The notes under the pieces are model-generated. The model saw only the letters and a program-made list of their open reading frames with translations. It had not been told where the DNA came from and did not search any database. A stretch of 36,856 nucleotides of DNA from Candidatus Omnitrophota bacterium (lineage in GTDB: Bacteria; Omnitrophota; Gorgyraeia; JAUYCX01): NCBI GenBank assembly GCA_030692045.1, contig JAUYCX010000049.1:170643-207498 (forward strand), written 5' to 3'. This document shows positions 9,092 to 17,643 of the stretch, one piece after another. A program made the translations under genes and the position numbers. Position 1 is the stretch's first letter. Each line of letters begins with the position of its first letter.

Positions 9092-10813
9092 TTGCTAGGG
9101 AAAATTTTTAAAAGACTACCATGGATAATGGTAGTTTTTTTATTAATTTATCCTATAAAAGCAATTTCTGCTAATGAGGTATCTTCAAAGCATGGCGGAG
9201 CAATAGTTTTAGCTGTAACTTCTGAGCCCCGTTCATTTAATCCTATTCTAGCCAAGGAAACTTCTACAACTAGCATAACTGGAATTATCTTTGAAGGCTT
9301 AACCAAGACTAATGCAGCAACCCTTAATGTAGAACCAAATCTTGCTAAGAGTTGGAAGATAAGCAACAATGGTTTGGTGTGGGATTTTTATCTACGCCAA
9401 GATGTGTTTTGGTCTGATAGAAAAAAATTTTCTGCAGATGATGTCATCTTTACCTTTAATGAGCTTATCTATAACGACAATATACCAAATTCTAGCAGAG
9501 ATATCTTTACAGTTGATGGCAAAAAATTTAAGCTAGAAAAAATTGATGATTTTACAGTTAGATTTATTTTGCCTGTAAGGTTTGCGCCATTTTTGCGCAG
9601 TCTCCAACAGGAAATCTTGCCCAAACATATTTTAGAGGATAAGGTTAAAGGGGGAAGATTTAATTTTGCTTGGGGAACAGATGCTAAACCACAGGATATT
9701 GTAGGAACAGGTCCATTTTTACTGGATAAATATTTGCCGGGAGAAAGAATAGTTTTAAAACGAAATTCACTGTATTGGAAAAGGTCAAAGGATAATCAGC
9801 AGTTGCCTTATTTAGAGAAAATTATTTTTTTGATTGTGCAAAATCAAGATACCGCACTCTTAAAATTTCAAGAAGGAGAGTTAGATTATTATGGTTTAAG
9901 GGGTATTGATTATCCGCTTTTAAAACCCTTAGAAAAAAAAGGAAACTTTACCATCTTTGAGGTAGGACCTGATTTTGGCAGTAATTTTATTGTGTTTAAC
10001 CAAAATTCAGGTTTTAATCCTAAAACTGGCAGACCTTTTGTTGAACCAAAAAAACTTTATTGGTTTAGAAATCTTAAATTCAGGCAAGCAATTGCCCATT
10101 CAATTGACAAAAAAAGGATAATTGATATTTTGATGAATGGCTTAGGATTTAGCCAAGACTCTTCGATGAGCCCAAGCAGCGGGTTTTTTTATAATCCCAA
10201 TGTCATTAAATATGATTATGATTTAAAAAAAGCTAAGAAAATTCTGCAAGAGGCAGGTTTTGTAGATAAGAATAATGATGGCATAATCGAGGATGATTCT
10301 GGCAATAAAATTGAATTTAACCTTTATACTAATTCTGGCGATGCAACTCGGACTCAGATTGCTGCAATTATTCGCCGTGACTTAGAAAGTTTAGGAATGA
10401 AAGTAAATTTTTTAAGTTTAGAATTTAATTATCTTGTAGGAAAACTTGCTTCAACCTATGATTGGGATGCTGTAATCATTGGTTTAACCGGAGGTCTTGA
10501 GCCGCACTTTGGCAAAAATGTCTGGGCATCTAATGGACAATTACATATGTGGCATCCTAAACAAAAAAGTCCAATAACAGATTGGGAAAAAAGGATTGAC
10601 GAGATTTTTAATACCGCTGTTCAAGAGTTAAATGAAGAAAAAAGAAAAATTCTCTACGATGAATGGCAGTTAATTGTTTCTCTTAAGCTTCCCTTAATTT
10701 ATACTGTTTTAGCAGCAGACATTTTTGCCGTTAGAAATAAATTTGGGAATTTGAATCCTACTCCATATGGTGGCGCATTTCACAATTTAGAAGAGATTTA
10801 TATTAAAAAATAA
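9092..10813 (+). CDS. Peptide ABC transporter substrate-binding protein (family 5)
   Basis: Extracytoplasmic solute receptor of the Dpp/Opp type. The signal peptide has a basic n-region (GKIFKRL), a hydrophobic core (MVVFLLIYPI) and a likely cleavage after KAISA. The family-5 signature follows: EPRSFNPILAKE, FEGLTK, LAKSWKISNNGLVWDFYLR, FSADDVIFTF, and later FRQAIAHSIDKKRII. The start is uncertain. TTG 9092 follows the secG stop and gives the best signal peptide. TTG 9050 would overlap secG, and ATG 9128 would remove the basic residues and sits inside a terminator-like stem. No SD is visible at any of the three. It heads a five-gene importer operon. Confidence 0.93.
   Translation: MLGKIFKRLPWIMVVFLLIYPIKAISANEVSSKHGGAIVLAVTSEPRSFNPILAKETSTTSITGIIFEGLTKTNAATLNVEPNLAKSWKISNNGLVWDFYLRQDVFWSDRKKFSADDVIFTFNELIYNDNIPNSSRDIFTVDGKKFKLEKIDDFTVRFILPVRFAPFLRSLQQEILPKHILEDKVKGGRFNFAWGTDAKPQDIVGTGPFLLDKYLPGERIVLKRNSLYWKRSKDNQQLPYLEKIIFLIVQNQDTALLKFQEGELDYYGLRGIDYPLLKPLEKKGNFTIFEVGPDFGSNFIVFNQNSGFNPKTGRPFVEPKKLYWFRNLKFRQAIAHSIDKKRIIDILMNGLGFSQDSSMSPSSGFFYNPNVIKYDYDLKKAKKILQEAGFVDKNNDGIIEDDSGNKIEFNLYTNSGDATRTQIAAIIRRDLESLGMKVNFLSLEFNYLVGKLASTYDWDAVIIGLTGGLEPHFGKNVWASNGQLHMWHPKQKSPITDWEKRIDEIFNTAVQELNEEKRKILYDEWQLIVSLKLPLIYTVLAADIFAVRNKFGNLNPTPYGGAFHNLEEIYIKK
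9115..9141 (+). terminator. Terminator-like hairpin between secG and the peptide importer
   Basis: A perfect 8-bp stem, ACTACCAT and ATGGTAGT, with a 5-nt loop (GGATA), followed by a run of seven T. It stands 30 bp after the secG stop but overlaps the first codons of the solute-binding protein. It may be a true secG terminator with partial read-through, or an attenuator of the importer operon. Confidence 0.6.
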
Positions 10814-10821
10814 TTCTTTAG

Positions 10822-11787
10822 ATGTCAAATTACATTTTAAGACGAATTCTAATTTCCATACCCTTACTTTTTGTGATTTCATTAATGACATTTATGTTTA
10901 TTCAACTTGCCCCGGGTAATTTTTTTGACACCTTAAGGTTAGAGCCACAGATTTCAGAAGAGACAATTATTAATTATGAGAAGTTATATCATTTGGATAA
11001 ACCTGCAATCGTTCAATATCTTTTTTGGTTAAACAATTTATTGAGATTTGATTTGGGTTATTCATTTTTTTATAATTCACCAGTTTCTAAAATTATTTTA
11101 AATCGGATATTTAATACGCTTATTCTCTCTGTAAGCGCTTTGATATTTACATGGAGCGTTGCGCTTCCTTTGGGGATTTTAGCTGCAGTAAACCATAACC
11201 GCTTTATTGATAAATTTTTTCAGTTCCTGTCATTCTTAAGTTTATCCATGCCAAATTTCTTTCTGGCTATGATTTTACTTTTTTTAGCCAGTAACCTAAG
11301 AATTATTCCATTAGGAGGAATGCATTCAGCAAACTTCGATTCCTTTAGTGCACCAGCTAAGGCTCTTGATATTCTTAAGCATTTATTAATTCCTACAATT
11401 GTGATTTCCTTTGCCGCGATTGCAAGTTTACAGCGCATTATGCGGGGAAATCTTTTAGAGAATTTGCGACAACAATACATTTTAGCAGCTCGCGCAAAAG
11501 GCTTGCCAGAAAGAAGGGTTATTTATGTTCATGCGCTGCGTAATGCCATAAACCCGTTAGTTACAATATTTGGTTATCATTTGTCTGACCTTTTAAGCGG
11601 CGAGGCATTAATTGAAATTATCTGCAATTGGCCGGGCCTGGGTTCTGTTATGCTTACAGCAGTGAGGGCACAAGACATTTATTTAGTGATGGCCAGTATG
11701 CTTATGGGTGGCATTTTACTTCTGGGTGGAAATCTAATAAGTGACTGTTTATTGGCGTGGTTTGACCCACGAATCCGCTACGATTAA
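10822..11787 (+). CDS. dppB: Peptide ABC transporter permease, DppB type
   Basis: Membrane subunit of a Dpp/Opp importer. The N-terminal helix starts SNYILRRILISIPLLFVISLMTF, followed by the family's extracytoplasmic segment (LAPGNFFDTLR...YHLDKPAIVQYLFWL) and five more helices. The EAA loop that contacts the ATPases reads AARAKGLPERRVIYVHALRNAINP (about residues 222-245). The end FDPRIRYD is the usual DppB terminus. It starts 8 bp after the binding-protein gene. The substrate class cannot be told from sequence alone. Confidence 0.93.
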   Translation: MSNYILRRILISIPLLFVISLMTFMFIQLAPGNFFDTLRLEPQISEETIINYEKLYHLDKPAIVQYLFWLNNLLRFDLGYSFFYNSPVSKIILNRIFNTLILSVSALIFTWSVALPLGILAAVNHNRFIDKFFQFLSFLSLSMPNFFLAMILLFLASNLRIIPLGGMHSANFDSFSAPAKALDILKHLLIPTIVISFAAIASLQRIMRGNLLENLRQQYILAARAKGLPERRVIYVHALRNAINPLVTIFGYHLSDLLSGEALIEIICNWPGLGSVMLTAVRAQDIYLVMASMLMGGILLLGGNLISDCLLAWFDPRIRYD

Positions 11788-11802
11788 AGAAGTTTATTAA
11801 GA

Positions 11803-12879
11803 ATGAACCAATTCCAGAATATTTTAAAAAGCTTAAGAAGGCATCCCATTGCACTTGGTAGTATCATTGTTTTAGGTATTCTGTACATTTGTGCCATATT
11901 TGCAGATTTTATTTCACCATATTCTTATGATAATGAAGAAAGAACTTATTCTTATTGTCCGCCTTCAAAGATACATTTTCTCGATAACAGTGGTATAACT
12001 TGGCCTTTTATTTATAAGGTAAACTTGACATTTAATAAATTCCATGGGCGAGTTTATAAAATTGACAAAACAAAAATATTTCCCATTAAATTATTTGTAA
12101 AAGGAGATTTTTATAAATTACTCGGTTTATTTTCCTGTGATTACCATTTTTATGGCGTGGAAAAGGAGGCAAGGATTTATCTCTGGGGTGCTGATTCAAG
12201 GGGCAGAGATATTTTTTCGCGAGCGCTTTATGGTGCTAGGATTTCCTTGTCTGTAGGTTTAATTGGTGTTGTAATTTCTTTTATCCTAGGACTTCTTATT
12301 GGCGGTATTGCGGGTTATTGCGGAGGTTGGGTGGATAATTTAGTAATGAGAATCTGCGAAATGATTATGATGGTTCCCGGCTTTTATCTGATGCTGGCTT
12401 TGAGGGCTGCCTTTCCCCCGAATTTAAGTTCATTGCAGGTTTATCTTCTAATTGTATTTATTTTTTCTTTTATCGGCTGGGCAGGATTAGCCAGGGTGGT
12501 AAGGGGAATGAGTATTTCTTTGCGTGAGCGAGAATATGTTTTAGCCGCTAAAACCCAAGGCCTTTCAAATATGGCAATAATCCGTAGACATATCTTGCCA
12601 CATACATTTTCTTATTCAATTGTTGCGGCAACCCTGTCAATTCCTGGGTATATTTTGGGAGAATCGGGTTTAAGCCTTTTAGGGCTTGGCATTCAAGATC
12701 CCATTCCCAGCTGGGGGAATTTATTATCTGAGGCAATGGGTATTATTCCCATAAAATTCTCTCCTTGGATTCTTATCCCCGGATTTCTAATTTTTTTAAC
12801 AGTTATATGCTTTAATCTTTTGGGAGATGCCTTTAGGGATATGCTTGACCCAATGTTTAAATCTTTAAAGAAGGATTAA
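11803..12879 (+). CDS. dppC: Peptide ABC transporter permease, DppC type with enlarged periplasmic loop
   Basis: Second permease of the importer. An N-terminal OppC-type segment (LRRHPIALGSIIVLGILYICAIF) is followed by about 90 residues of extracytoplasmic sequence (roughly 45-130) that short DppC proteins lack, including WPFIYKVN, FPIKLFVKG and LLGLFSCDYHFYGVE. The standard core then resumes with LWGADSRGRDIFSRALYGARISL. The EAA loop is AAKTQGLSNMAIIRRHILPH. The long-loop form is a known subfamily in several phyla, so this is not an aberrant insertion. Its stop abuts the ATG of the next gene. Confidence 0.92.
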   Translation: MNQFQNILKSLRRHPIALGSIIVLGILYICAIFADFISPYSYDNEERTYSYCPPSKIHFLDNSGITWPFIYKVNLTFNKFHGRVYKIDKTKIFPIKLFVKGDFYKLLGLFSCDYHFYGVEKEARIYLWGADSRGRDIFSRALYGARISLSVGLIGVVISFILGLLIGGIAGYCGGWVDNLVMRICEMIMMVPGFYLMLALRAAFPPNLSSLQVYLLIVFIFSFIGWAGLARVVRGMSISLREREYVLAAKTQGLSNMAIIRRHILPHTFSYSIVAATLSIPGYILGESGLSLLGLGIQDPIPSWGNLLSEAMGIIPIKFSPWILIPGFLIFLTVICFNLLGDAFRDMLDPMFKSLKKD

Positions 12880-13668
12880 ATGTCTAAGAACCTTTTGGAG
12901 ATAAAAAATCTAAAAGTAAATTTTTATAATGATGATTCAATTCCACCGGTTATCAATGGTTTATCTTTAGAGATAAAAGAACAAGAGATTGTGGCTTTAG
13001 TAGGCGGCTCTGGCTCTGGCAAAACAATAACTGGCTTATCAATCTTAAGACTTTTGCCCTTTAATGCTAAAATTATTGAGGGAGAGATAATTTTTGAGGG
13101 CCAGGATTTATTGAGGCTTTCCGAAGACAAATTGCGCCAGATTCGTGGTAGGAAAATTAGTTATATTTTTCAAGAGCCACTAAGCGCCTTAAACCCTGTA
13201 TTTACTATTGGTTTTCAGATAAGAGAGGTTTTACGCTTAAACACAAATCTCTCTAAAAGAGAGATTGAAAAAGAAGTCCAATACTTGCTTAAGGATGTAG
13301 AAATGCCACGAGCTCAAGAAGCAGTCTCTTATTATCCTCATCAATTAAGTGCTGGGATGCGTCAGCGAGCGATAATTGCGCAGGCAATTGCCTCAAAGCC
13401 AAAGCTCCTCATTGCCGACGAAGCAACCAGTAATCTTGATGTGACTATTCAGGCAAAGATTATGGATTTATTTTTAAATATTAAACGAAAGTTAAGTTTA
13501 TCCATTCTTTTAATTACCCATGACTTTGGTTTGGTTGAAGCTTTTGCAGATAAAGTAGCAATTATTTATCAAGGCAAAATTTTAGAATTTGGTCGAACAA
13601 AAGATATATTAAATAATCCAAATCACAGTTACACAAAAGAGCTTTTGGAGGCAGTGAAGTTGTCATGA
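12880..13668 (+). CDS. dppD: Peptide ABC transporter ATP-binding protein, DppD type
   Basis: First ATPase of the importer. Walker A is GGSGSGKT (about residues 42-49), with Q-loop FQEP and H-loop THD. Two motifs depart from the usual DppD sequence: the signature is LSAGMRQR instead of LSGGMRQR, and the Walker B region is ADEATSNLD instead of ADEPTTALD. At 262 residues it also lacks the C-terminal oligopeptide (HPY) extension that the partner ATPase has. The start follows directly on the dppC stop, and its end overlaps the next gene by ATGA. Confidence 0.92.
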   Translation: MSKNLLEIKNLKVNFYNDDSIPPVINGLSLEIKEQEIVALVGGSGSGKTITGLSILRLLPFNAKIIEGEIIFEGQDLLRLSEDKLRQIRGRKISYIFQEPLSALNPVFTIGFQIREVLRLNTNLSKREIEKEVQYLLKDVEMPRAQEAVSYYPHQLSAGMRQRAIIAQAIASKPKLLIADEATSNLDVTIQAKIMDLFLNIKRKLSLSILLITHDFGLVEAFADKVAIIYQGKILEFGRTKDILNNPNHSYTKELLEAVKLS

Positions 13669-14618
13669 GTGTGGCCTTATTGGAGTTGCAAGGGTTAAAA
13701 AAATATTTTCCCATAAATAGGGGAATATTAAGAAGAACTGTTGGATTTGTAAAAGCCGTAGATGGTATAGATTTAAGAATTGATGAGGCAGAAATTTTAG
13801 GTTTAGTAGGTGAGTCGGGAAGCGGAAAGACTACCTTGGCAAAGATTATTTTAGGGTTGATAAAGCCAGATTATGGTCGTATGATATTTAAGGAGATTCC
13901 TCTTGTTGATTTTAAAGGTTATAACAGGTTTGGCTTTAGGAGAGATATTCAAATTGTTTTTCAGGATCCTTTTAGTAGTTTAGACCCGCGTTTTAAAATT
14001 AAGGATATCGTAGCAGAGGGGGCTATTTTGTTGAAAGAGAAGAATAAATTAAAAATAATGTCAAGGGTAGAAGAGGTTATGGAATTTGTTGGGCTTTCCA
14101 AAAGTTATTTAGAAAGATTGCCGCATGAATTTAGTGGCGGAGAACGCCAGCGCATCGCAATTGCCCGCGCGCTTTTCTTAAGACCAAAGCTTTTGGTTTT
14201 AGATGAAGCCACCTCCAGTTTGGATGTCCTAATTCAAATGCAGATTTTAAGATTGCTTTTGAAATTAAAACAAGATTTTAATCTCACCTACATTTTTATC
14301 TCACATAATTTAAAGTTAGTAAAAAGAATTTGTTATAGAATTGCGGTAATGTATTTAGGTAAGATTGTGGAGTGTGCAAATACTGAAGAGATTTTTAATT
14401 TTACAATGCATCCTTACACAAAACAGCTAATTAATGCGGCTTTGAATTTTAAATCCGATGTCCAAGAAGAAACGGCAATATTATCTAATTATTATGGATG
14501 TAATTATGCAAATCGATGTAAATATAAAAAAGAAATCTGTCAAAAGGAAGGGCCATTATTAAAAGAGGTAAGGCCAGGACATTTTGTGGCCTGTCATTTC
14601 TTGGAATGCAATATTTAA
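13665..14618 (+). CDS. dppF: Peptide ABC transporter ATP-binding protein, DppF type
   Basis: Second ATPase of the importer. Walker A is GESGSGKTT, the signature FSGGERQR and Walker B LLVLDEATSSLD, with H-loop SHN. The C-terminal extension of about 60 residues has the oligopeptide-transporter cysteine pattern (CNYANRCKYKKEIC, then a Cys in VACH), which in the family can hold an iron-sulphur cluster. The length is 317 residues. It overlaps dppD by four bases. The signature motif here is canonical while that in DppD is not, so the two ATP sites of the heterodimer may differ in activity. Confidence 0.93.
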   Translation: MSVALLELQGLKKYFPINRGILRRTVGFVKAVDGIDLRIDEAEILGLVGESGSGKTTLAKIILGLIKPDYGRMIFKEIPLVDFKGYNRFGFRRDIQIVFQDPFSSLDPRFKIKDIVAEGAILLKEKNKLKIMSRVEEVMEFVGLSKSYLERLPHEFSGGERQRIAIARALFLRPKLLVLDEATSSLDVLIQMQILRLLLKLKQDFNLTYIFISHNLKLVKRICYRIAVMYLGKIVECANTEEIFNFTMHPYTKQLINAALNFKSDVQEETAILSNYYGCNYANRCKYKKEICQKEGPLLKEVRPGHFVACHFLECNI

Positions 14619-14652
14619 TCTATAATTTGTCTTAAACTTTGGAGGGTTGGTT

Positions 14653-16980
14653 ATGAAAAGAAATATTTGGTCAAAGGTAAATTATGTTTTGGGACTATTT
14701 AGTGTATTGATTTTGTTTTGCCTTATAATTCTACATGCCAATAATGAAGTTAAAGACCTGGATTTATGGTTGCACCTTAAAACCGGAGAATACATTGTTC
14801 AAAATAAATGCATTCCAGACAAGGATATTTTTTCCTTTAGCATAGCCGGCAGACCTTGGATAAATCATGAATGGCTTTTTCAGATTATAGCTTACCTTTT
14901 TTATAATAAATGGGGTATCGATGGTTTGATTTCCATGCAGGTATTCGTTGTAGTTATAACATTCATGATACTTTTATTTTTAGGTTATAAGCGTCATAAT
15001 CATTTTAAAATTGTATTGGGACTTCTGTTAGTTTTATTGGTTTACCGCACAAGATTTACGATAAGGCCTGATATATTTAGTCTTTTATTCTTCTCGCTTT
15101 ATTTGTACATGCTAAGTAATTATATTCATAAAAAAGCAATTAGTTATGTTTTGCCTTTAATACAGATTCTTTGGGTAAATTCACACGGCTTTTTTTCATT
15201 AGGAATTATTATTATATTCTTGTATATGTTAGCCGAATTCATTAAAAGGCAATTTAAGCTTCCCTGGAGGTGGAACGAAAACAAATTATCCGATATTGAT
15301 TATAGAAGATTAAAAATTCTTTTTTTGCTAGTTTTTTTGGCGTCGTTCGCCAATCCCTATACCTTTAAAGGAGTTATGTATCCATTCCAGGTTTTAGGCG
15401 AGCTGGCTGGAAAGTCGCGCATCTTCTTTGAGCATATTCAAGAGCTTAAACCTTCTATGCGGCTTAAAAATATTTTTGAGTTGGATTACCTTGTTTATTA
15501 TAAACTGCTAATTATATTTTCTGCCTTATCTTTTTATTTTAACCGCAAGAAAATAAATATTAATCTTTTGTTAATTTGGCTACTGTTCTTGCCGATGTCC
15601 ATTGTCGCTATAAGAAATATTGTATTCTTTGCATTTGTGGCGTACGCCGTGTTTATTATTTCTTTAGAACAAATAGAATTTGGCAAGATCCTGCCTTTAA
15701 CTTTTCGCGAAGAAAAATTGAAGTACGTAACTAAAGCGATGTTCGGAATCTTACTTATCGTTTGTATGTTTAGATTGGGTAATGCGATTTCCGGTTCTGG
15801 CTACTATGTATTTGATAATTACGAATTAAAAAGTAGCTTTAGAGGGCTTTCGCAAAGAGCATACCCACAGAGGGCAATAGATTTTATTTTGGAAAATAAA
15901 ATTACTGGAAATATATTCAATGATTTCAATTCTGGCGCATTTCTAATTGGTAAATGTTTTCCGCAAATAAAAGTTTTTATTGACGGCAGAACCGAAGTTT
16001 ATGGTCCAGATTTCTTCAATAATTATCGAAAGATGCTCGATAATGATATGAAACTTCTTGATAAGACTTTAGAAAAATTCAATGTAGATACTGTTTTATT
16101 AAGTAGCGTATTCCATCAGATACCAGCTAAGATTTTAAAACATCTTTATAGAGACCATAAATGGAGATTGGTATTTTTTGATGAATATGCAGTTATTTTC
16201 TTGAAAAACATTCCTGAAAATAAACAACTTATTGAAAAGTTTAGGATAGACTTAGATAGGTGGTTACCCTCAAAGGTGGACTTATTAAAATTAGGACCTA
16301 GAAAAATTTATCCCTACATCAATATCAATCGCGCCTACACGTTAAACAGTTTAGCATTGGATAATCAGGTATTAAAGGAAATCTCTGAAGCCTTAAAGAT
16401 TATGCCTAATTGTGCAGAGGCTTATAGTCTTGCAGGGGATGTTTATTCGCGGGAGAATTCTTGGGATAAGGCCTTTGAGAATTTTCGATTAGCCAGTGCA
16501 TATTTACCTTCAAATGCACAGGTAAGGTCTAACTTAGGTTTAGCTTATTCAAAGTTGAATGATATAGAAAGCGCTATAAAGCAATTTGATTTAGCAATCA
16601 AGTCAGACCCCAATTATACAAATTCTTACTATTATTTGGCGCGAATACAAATGGATAGTAAGAATCACAAAGCAGCAATACATTTACTCGAAAAGGCAGT
16701 TAAGATAGAGCCAAAAGAAATAAAATATCTGGTAGCGTTAGCAGATGCGCTTTTTCAGGAGAAAAAATTTGTGGATGTTTGTAAGGTTTATCAAAAGGCA
16801 CTTGAGATTGAGCCAGAAAATAGCGAAATTCATACAAAGCTTGCCAAGTGCTACTTAGAGATCGGGTTAACCAAAGAAGCTAAGAGGCAATACGAAAAAA
16901 TCTTAGAGATAGATCCTCAGAGCAAGGAAGCTCGAAAGCAATTGATGAAGTTAAAGAGTCAAGAACTACAAGAGCAATAG
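14653..16980 (+). CDS. Polytopic membrane protein with C-terminal TPR repeats (GT-C glycosyltransferase-like)
   Basis: 775 residues. The N-terminal ~380 residues hold about ten hydrophobic helices, starting with one at about 9-27. The first extracytoplasmic loop has the pattern DLDLWLHLKTGEYI...DKDIFSFS..GRPWINHEW, which recalls the acidic first loop of GT-C transferases. A soluble region (about 400-520) contains NIFNDFNSGAFLIG and FIDGRTEVYG. From about 580 to the end there are five or six tetratricopeptide repeats (for example SNLGLAYSKLNDIESAIKQFDLAIK). GGAGG 7 nt before ATG 14653 fixes the start. It may act in surface glycan or protein glycosylation, but the donor and acceptor are unknown. 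It lies downstream of the importer; a possible -10 TATAAT near 14622 has no good -35. Confidence 0.7.
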   Translation: MKRNIWSKVNYVLGLFSVLILFCLIILHANNEVKDLDLWLHLKTGEYIVQNKCIPDKDIFSFSIAGRPWINHEWLFQIIAYLFYNKWGIDGLISMQVFVVVITFMILLFLGYKRHNHFKIVLGLLLVLLVYRTRFTIRPDIFSLLFFSLYLYMLSNYIHKKAISYVLPLIQILWVNSHGFFSLGIIIIFLYMLAEFIKRQFKLPWRWNENKLSDIDYRRLKILFLLVFLASFANPYTFKGVMYPFQVLGELAGKSRIFFEHIQELKPSMRLKNIFELDYLVYYKLLIIFSALSFYFNRKKININLLLIWLLFLPMSIVAIRNIVFFAFVAYAVFIISLEQIEFGKILPLTFREEKLKYVTKAMFGILLIVCMFRLGNAISGSGYYVFDNYELKSSFRGLSQRAYPQRAIDFILENKITGNIFNDFNSGAFLIGKCFPQIKVFIDGRTEVYGPDFFNNYRKMLDNDMKLLDKTLEKFNVDTVLLSSVFHQIPAKILKHLYRDHKWRLVFFDEYAVIFLKNIPENKQLIEKFRIDLDRWLPSKVDLLKLGPRKIYPYININRAYTLNSLALDNQVLKEISEALKIMPNCAEAYSLAGDVYSRENSWDKAFENFRLASAYLPSNAQVRSNLGLAYSKLNDIESAIKQFDLAIKSDPNYTNSYYYLARIQMDSKNHKAAIHLLEKAVKIEPKEIKYLVALADALFQEKKFVDVCKVYQKALEIEPENSEIHTKLAKCYLEIGLTKEAKRQYEKILEIDPQSKEARKQLMKLKSQELQEQ

Positions 16981-17003
16981 CCGTTACCTTGTTTTCTAAT
17001 TTC

Positions 17004-17032
17004 TTGAAATCTTACCACTTCTATTATATAAT
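17004..17032 (+). promoter_or_regulatory. Sigma-70 type promoter for marC-glgC
   Basis: -35 TTGAAA (17004-17009), 17-bp spacer, -10 TATAAT (17027-17032). Transcription should begin near 17039, only about four bases before the marC ATG at 17043, so the message is predicted to be nearly leaderless. Confidence 0.75.
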
Positions 17033-17042
17033 AGGCTAACTT

Positions 17043-17642
17043 ATGAAATACTTAATGCCATTTATTTTAAGTTTTATACCCATCTTTGTGGCTGTGGATA
17101 GCCTGGGAAATATTCCTATATTTATTTCTTTAACACAAAATTTGAATAAACGTAGCCGTTGGATAGTAGTTAACCAGTCGGTAGCTACTGCCACAATTAT
17201 CGCCTTAAGTTTTATGATTGTAGGAGAGCTTGTGCTTAAGATAATGGGCATTACAATCAATGATTTCAAAATTGCCGGCGGGATTTTACTTTTGGTTTTG
17301 TCTATAAATTTCTTACTTCCCGGCAAGTCAAAAGGTGCTGGTTTTGAAACTATCAAAGAAAGGGATGTGGGAGTTTTTCCTTTGGGTACTCCGCTTGTTA
17401 CCGGGCCGGCAGTGTTAACTACAACTTTGATGATGTTACAAAGCTATGGCATTATTGCAACATTTGTTTCTTTAGTACTAAATATGGCAATAGTTTGGCT
17501 GATATTTGCTTACGCAGAAACACTTATGCACAATATCGGTCCTGCAGGAGCGCGTGCCTTTTCAAAGGTGGTGGATATTATTTTGGCTTCTATTGCTATT
17601 ATGATGATTCGGCAAGGGGTTGTGGGGACTTTTTATTATTAA
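17043..17642 (+). CDS. MarC family (UPF0056) integral membrane protein
   Basis: 199 residues with six hydrophobic helices. Family motifs include the N-terminal FVAVDSLGNIPIFI, the central GGILLLVLSINFL, and PLGTPLVTGPAVLTTTLMM, followed by a last helix with IRQG. MarC proteins were once linked to multiple antibiotic resistance in E. coli, but that was not upheld, so the function is unknown. No SD precedes the ATG, in keeping with a nearly leaderless transcript. The end of marC abuts glgC. Confidence 0.9.
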   Translation: MKYLMPFILSFIPIFVAVDSLGNIPIFISLTQNLNKRSRWIVVNQSVATATIIALSFMIVGELVLKIMGITINDFKIAGGILLLVLSINFLLPGKSKGAGFETIKERDVGVFPLGTPLVTGPAVLTTTLMMLQSYGIIATFVSLVLNMAIVWLIFAYAETLMHNIGPAGARAFSKVVDIILASIAIMMIRQGVVGTFYY

Positions 17643-17643
17643 T

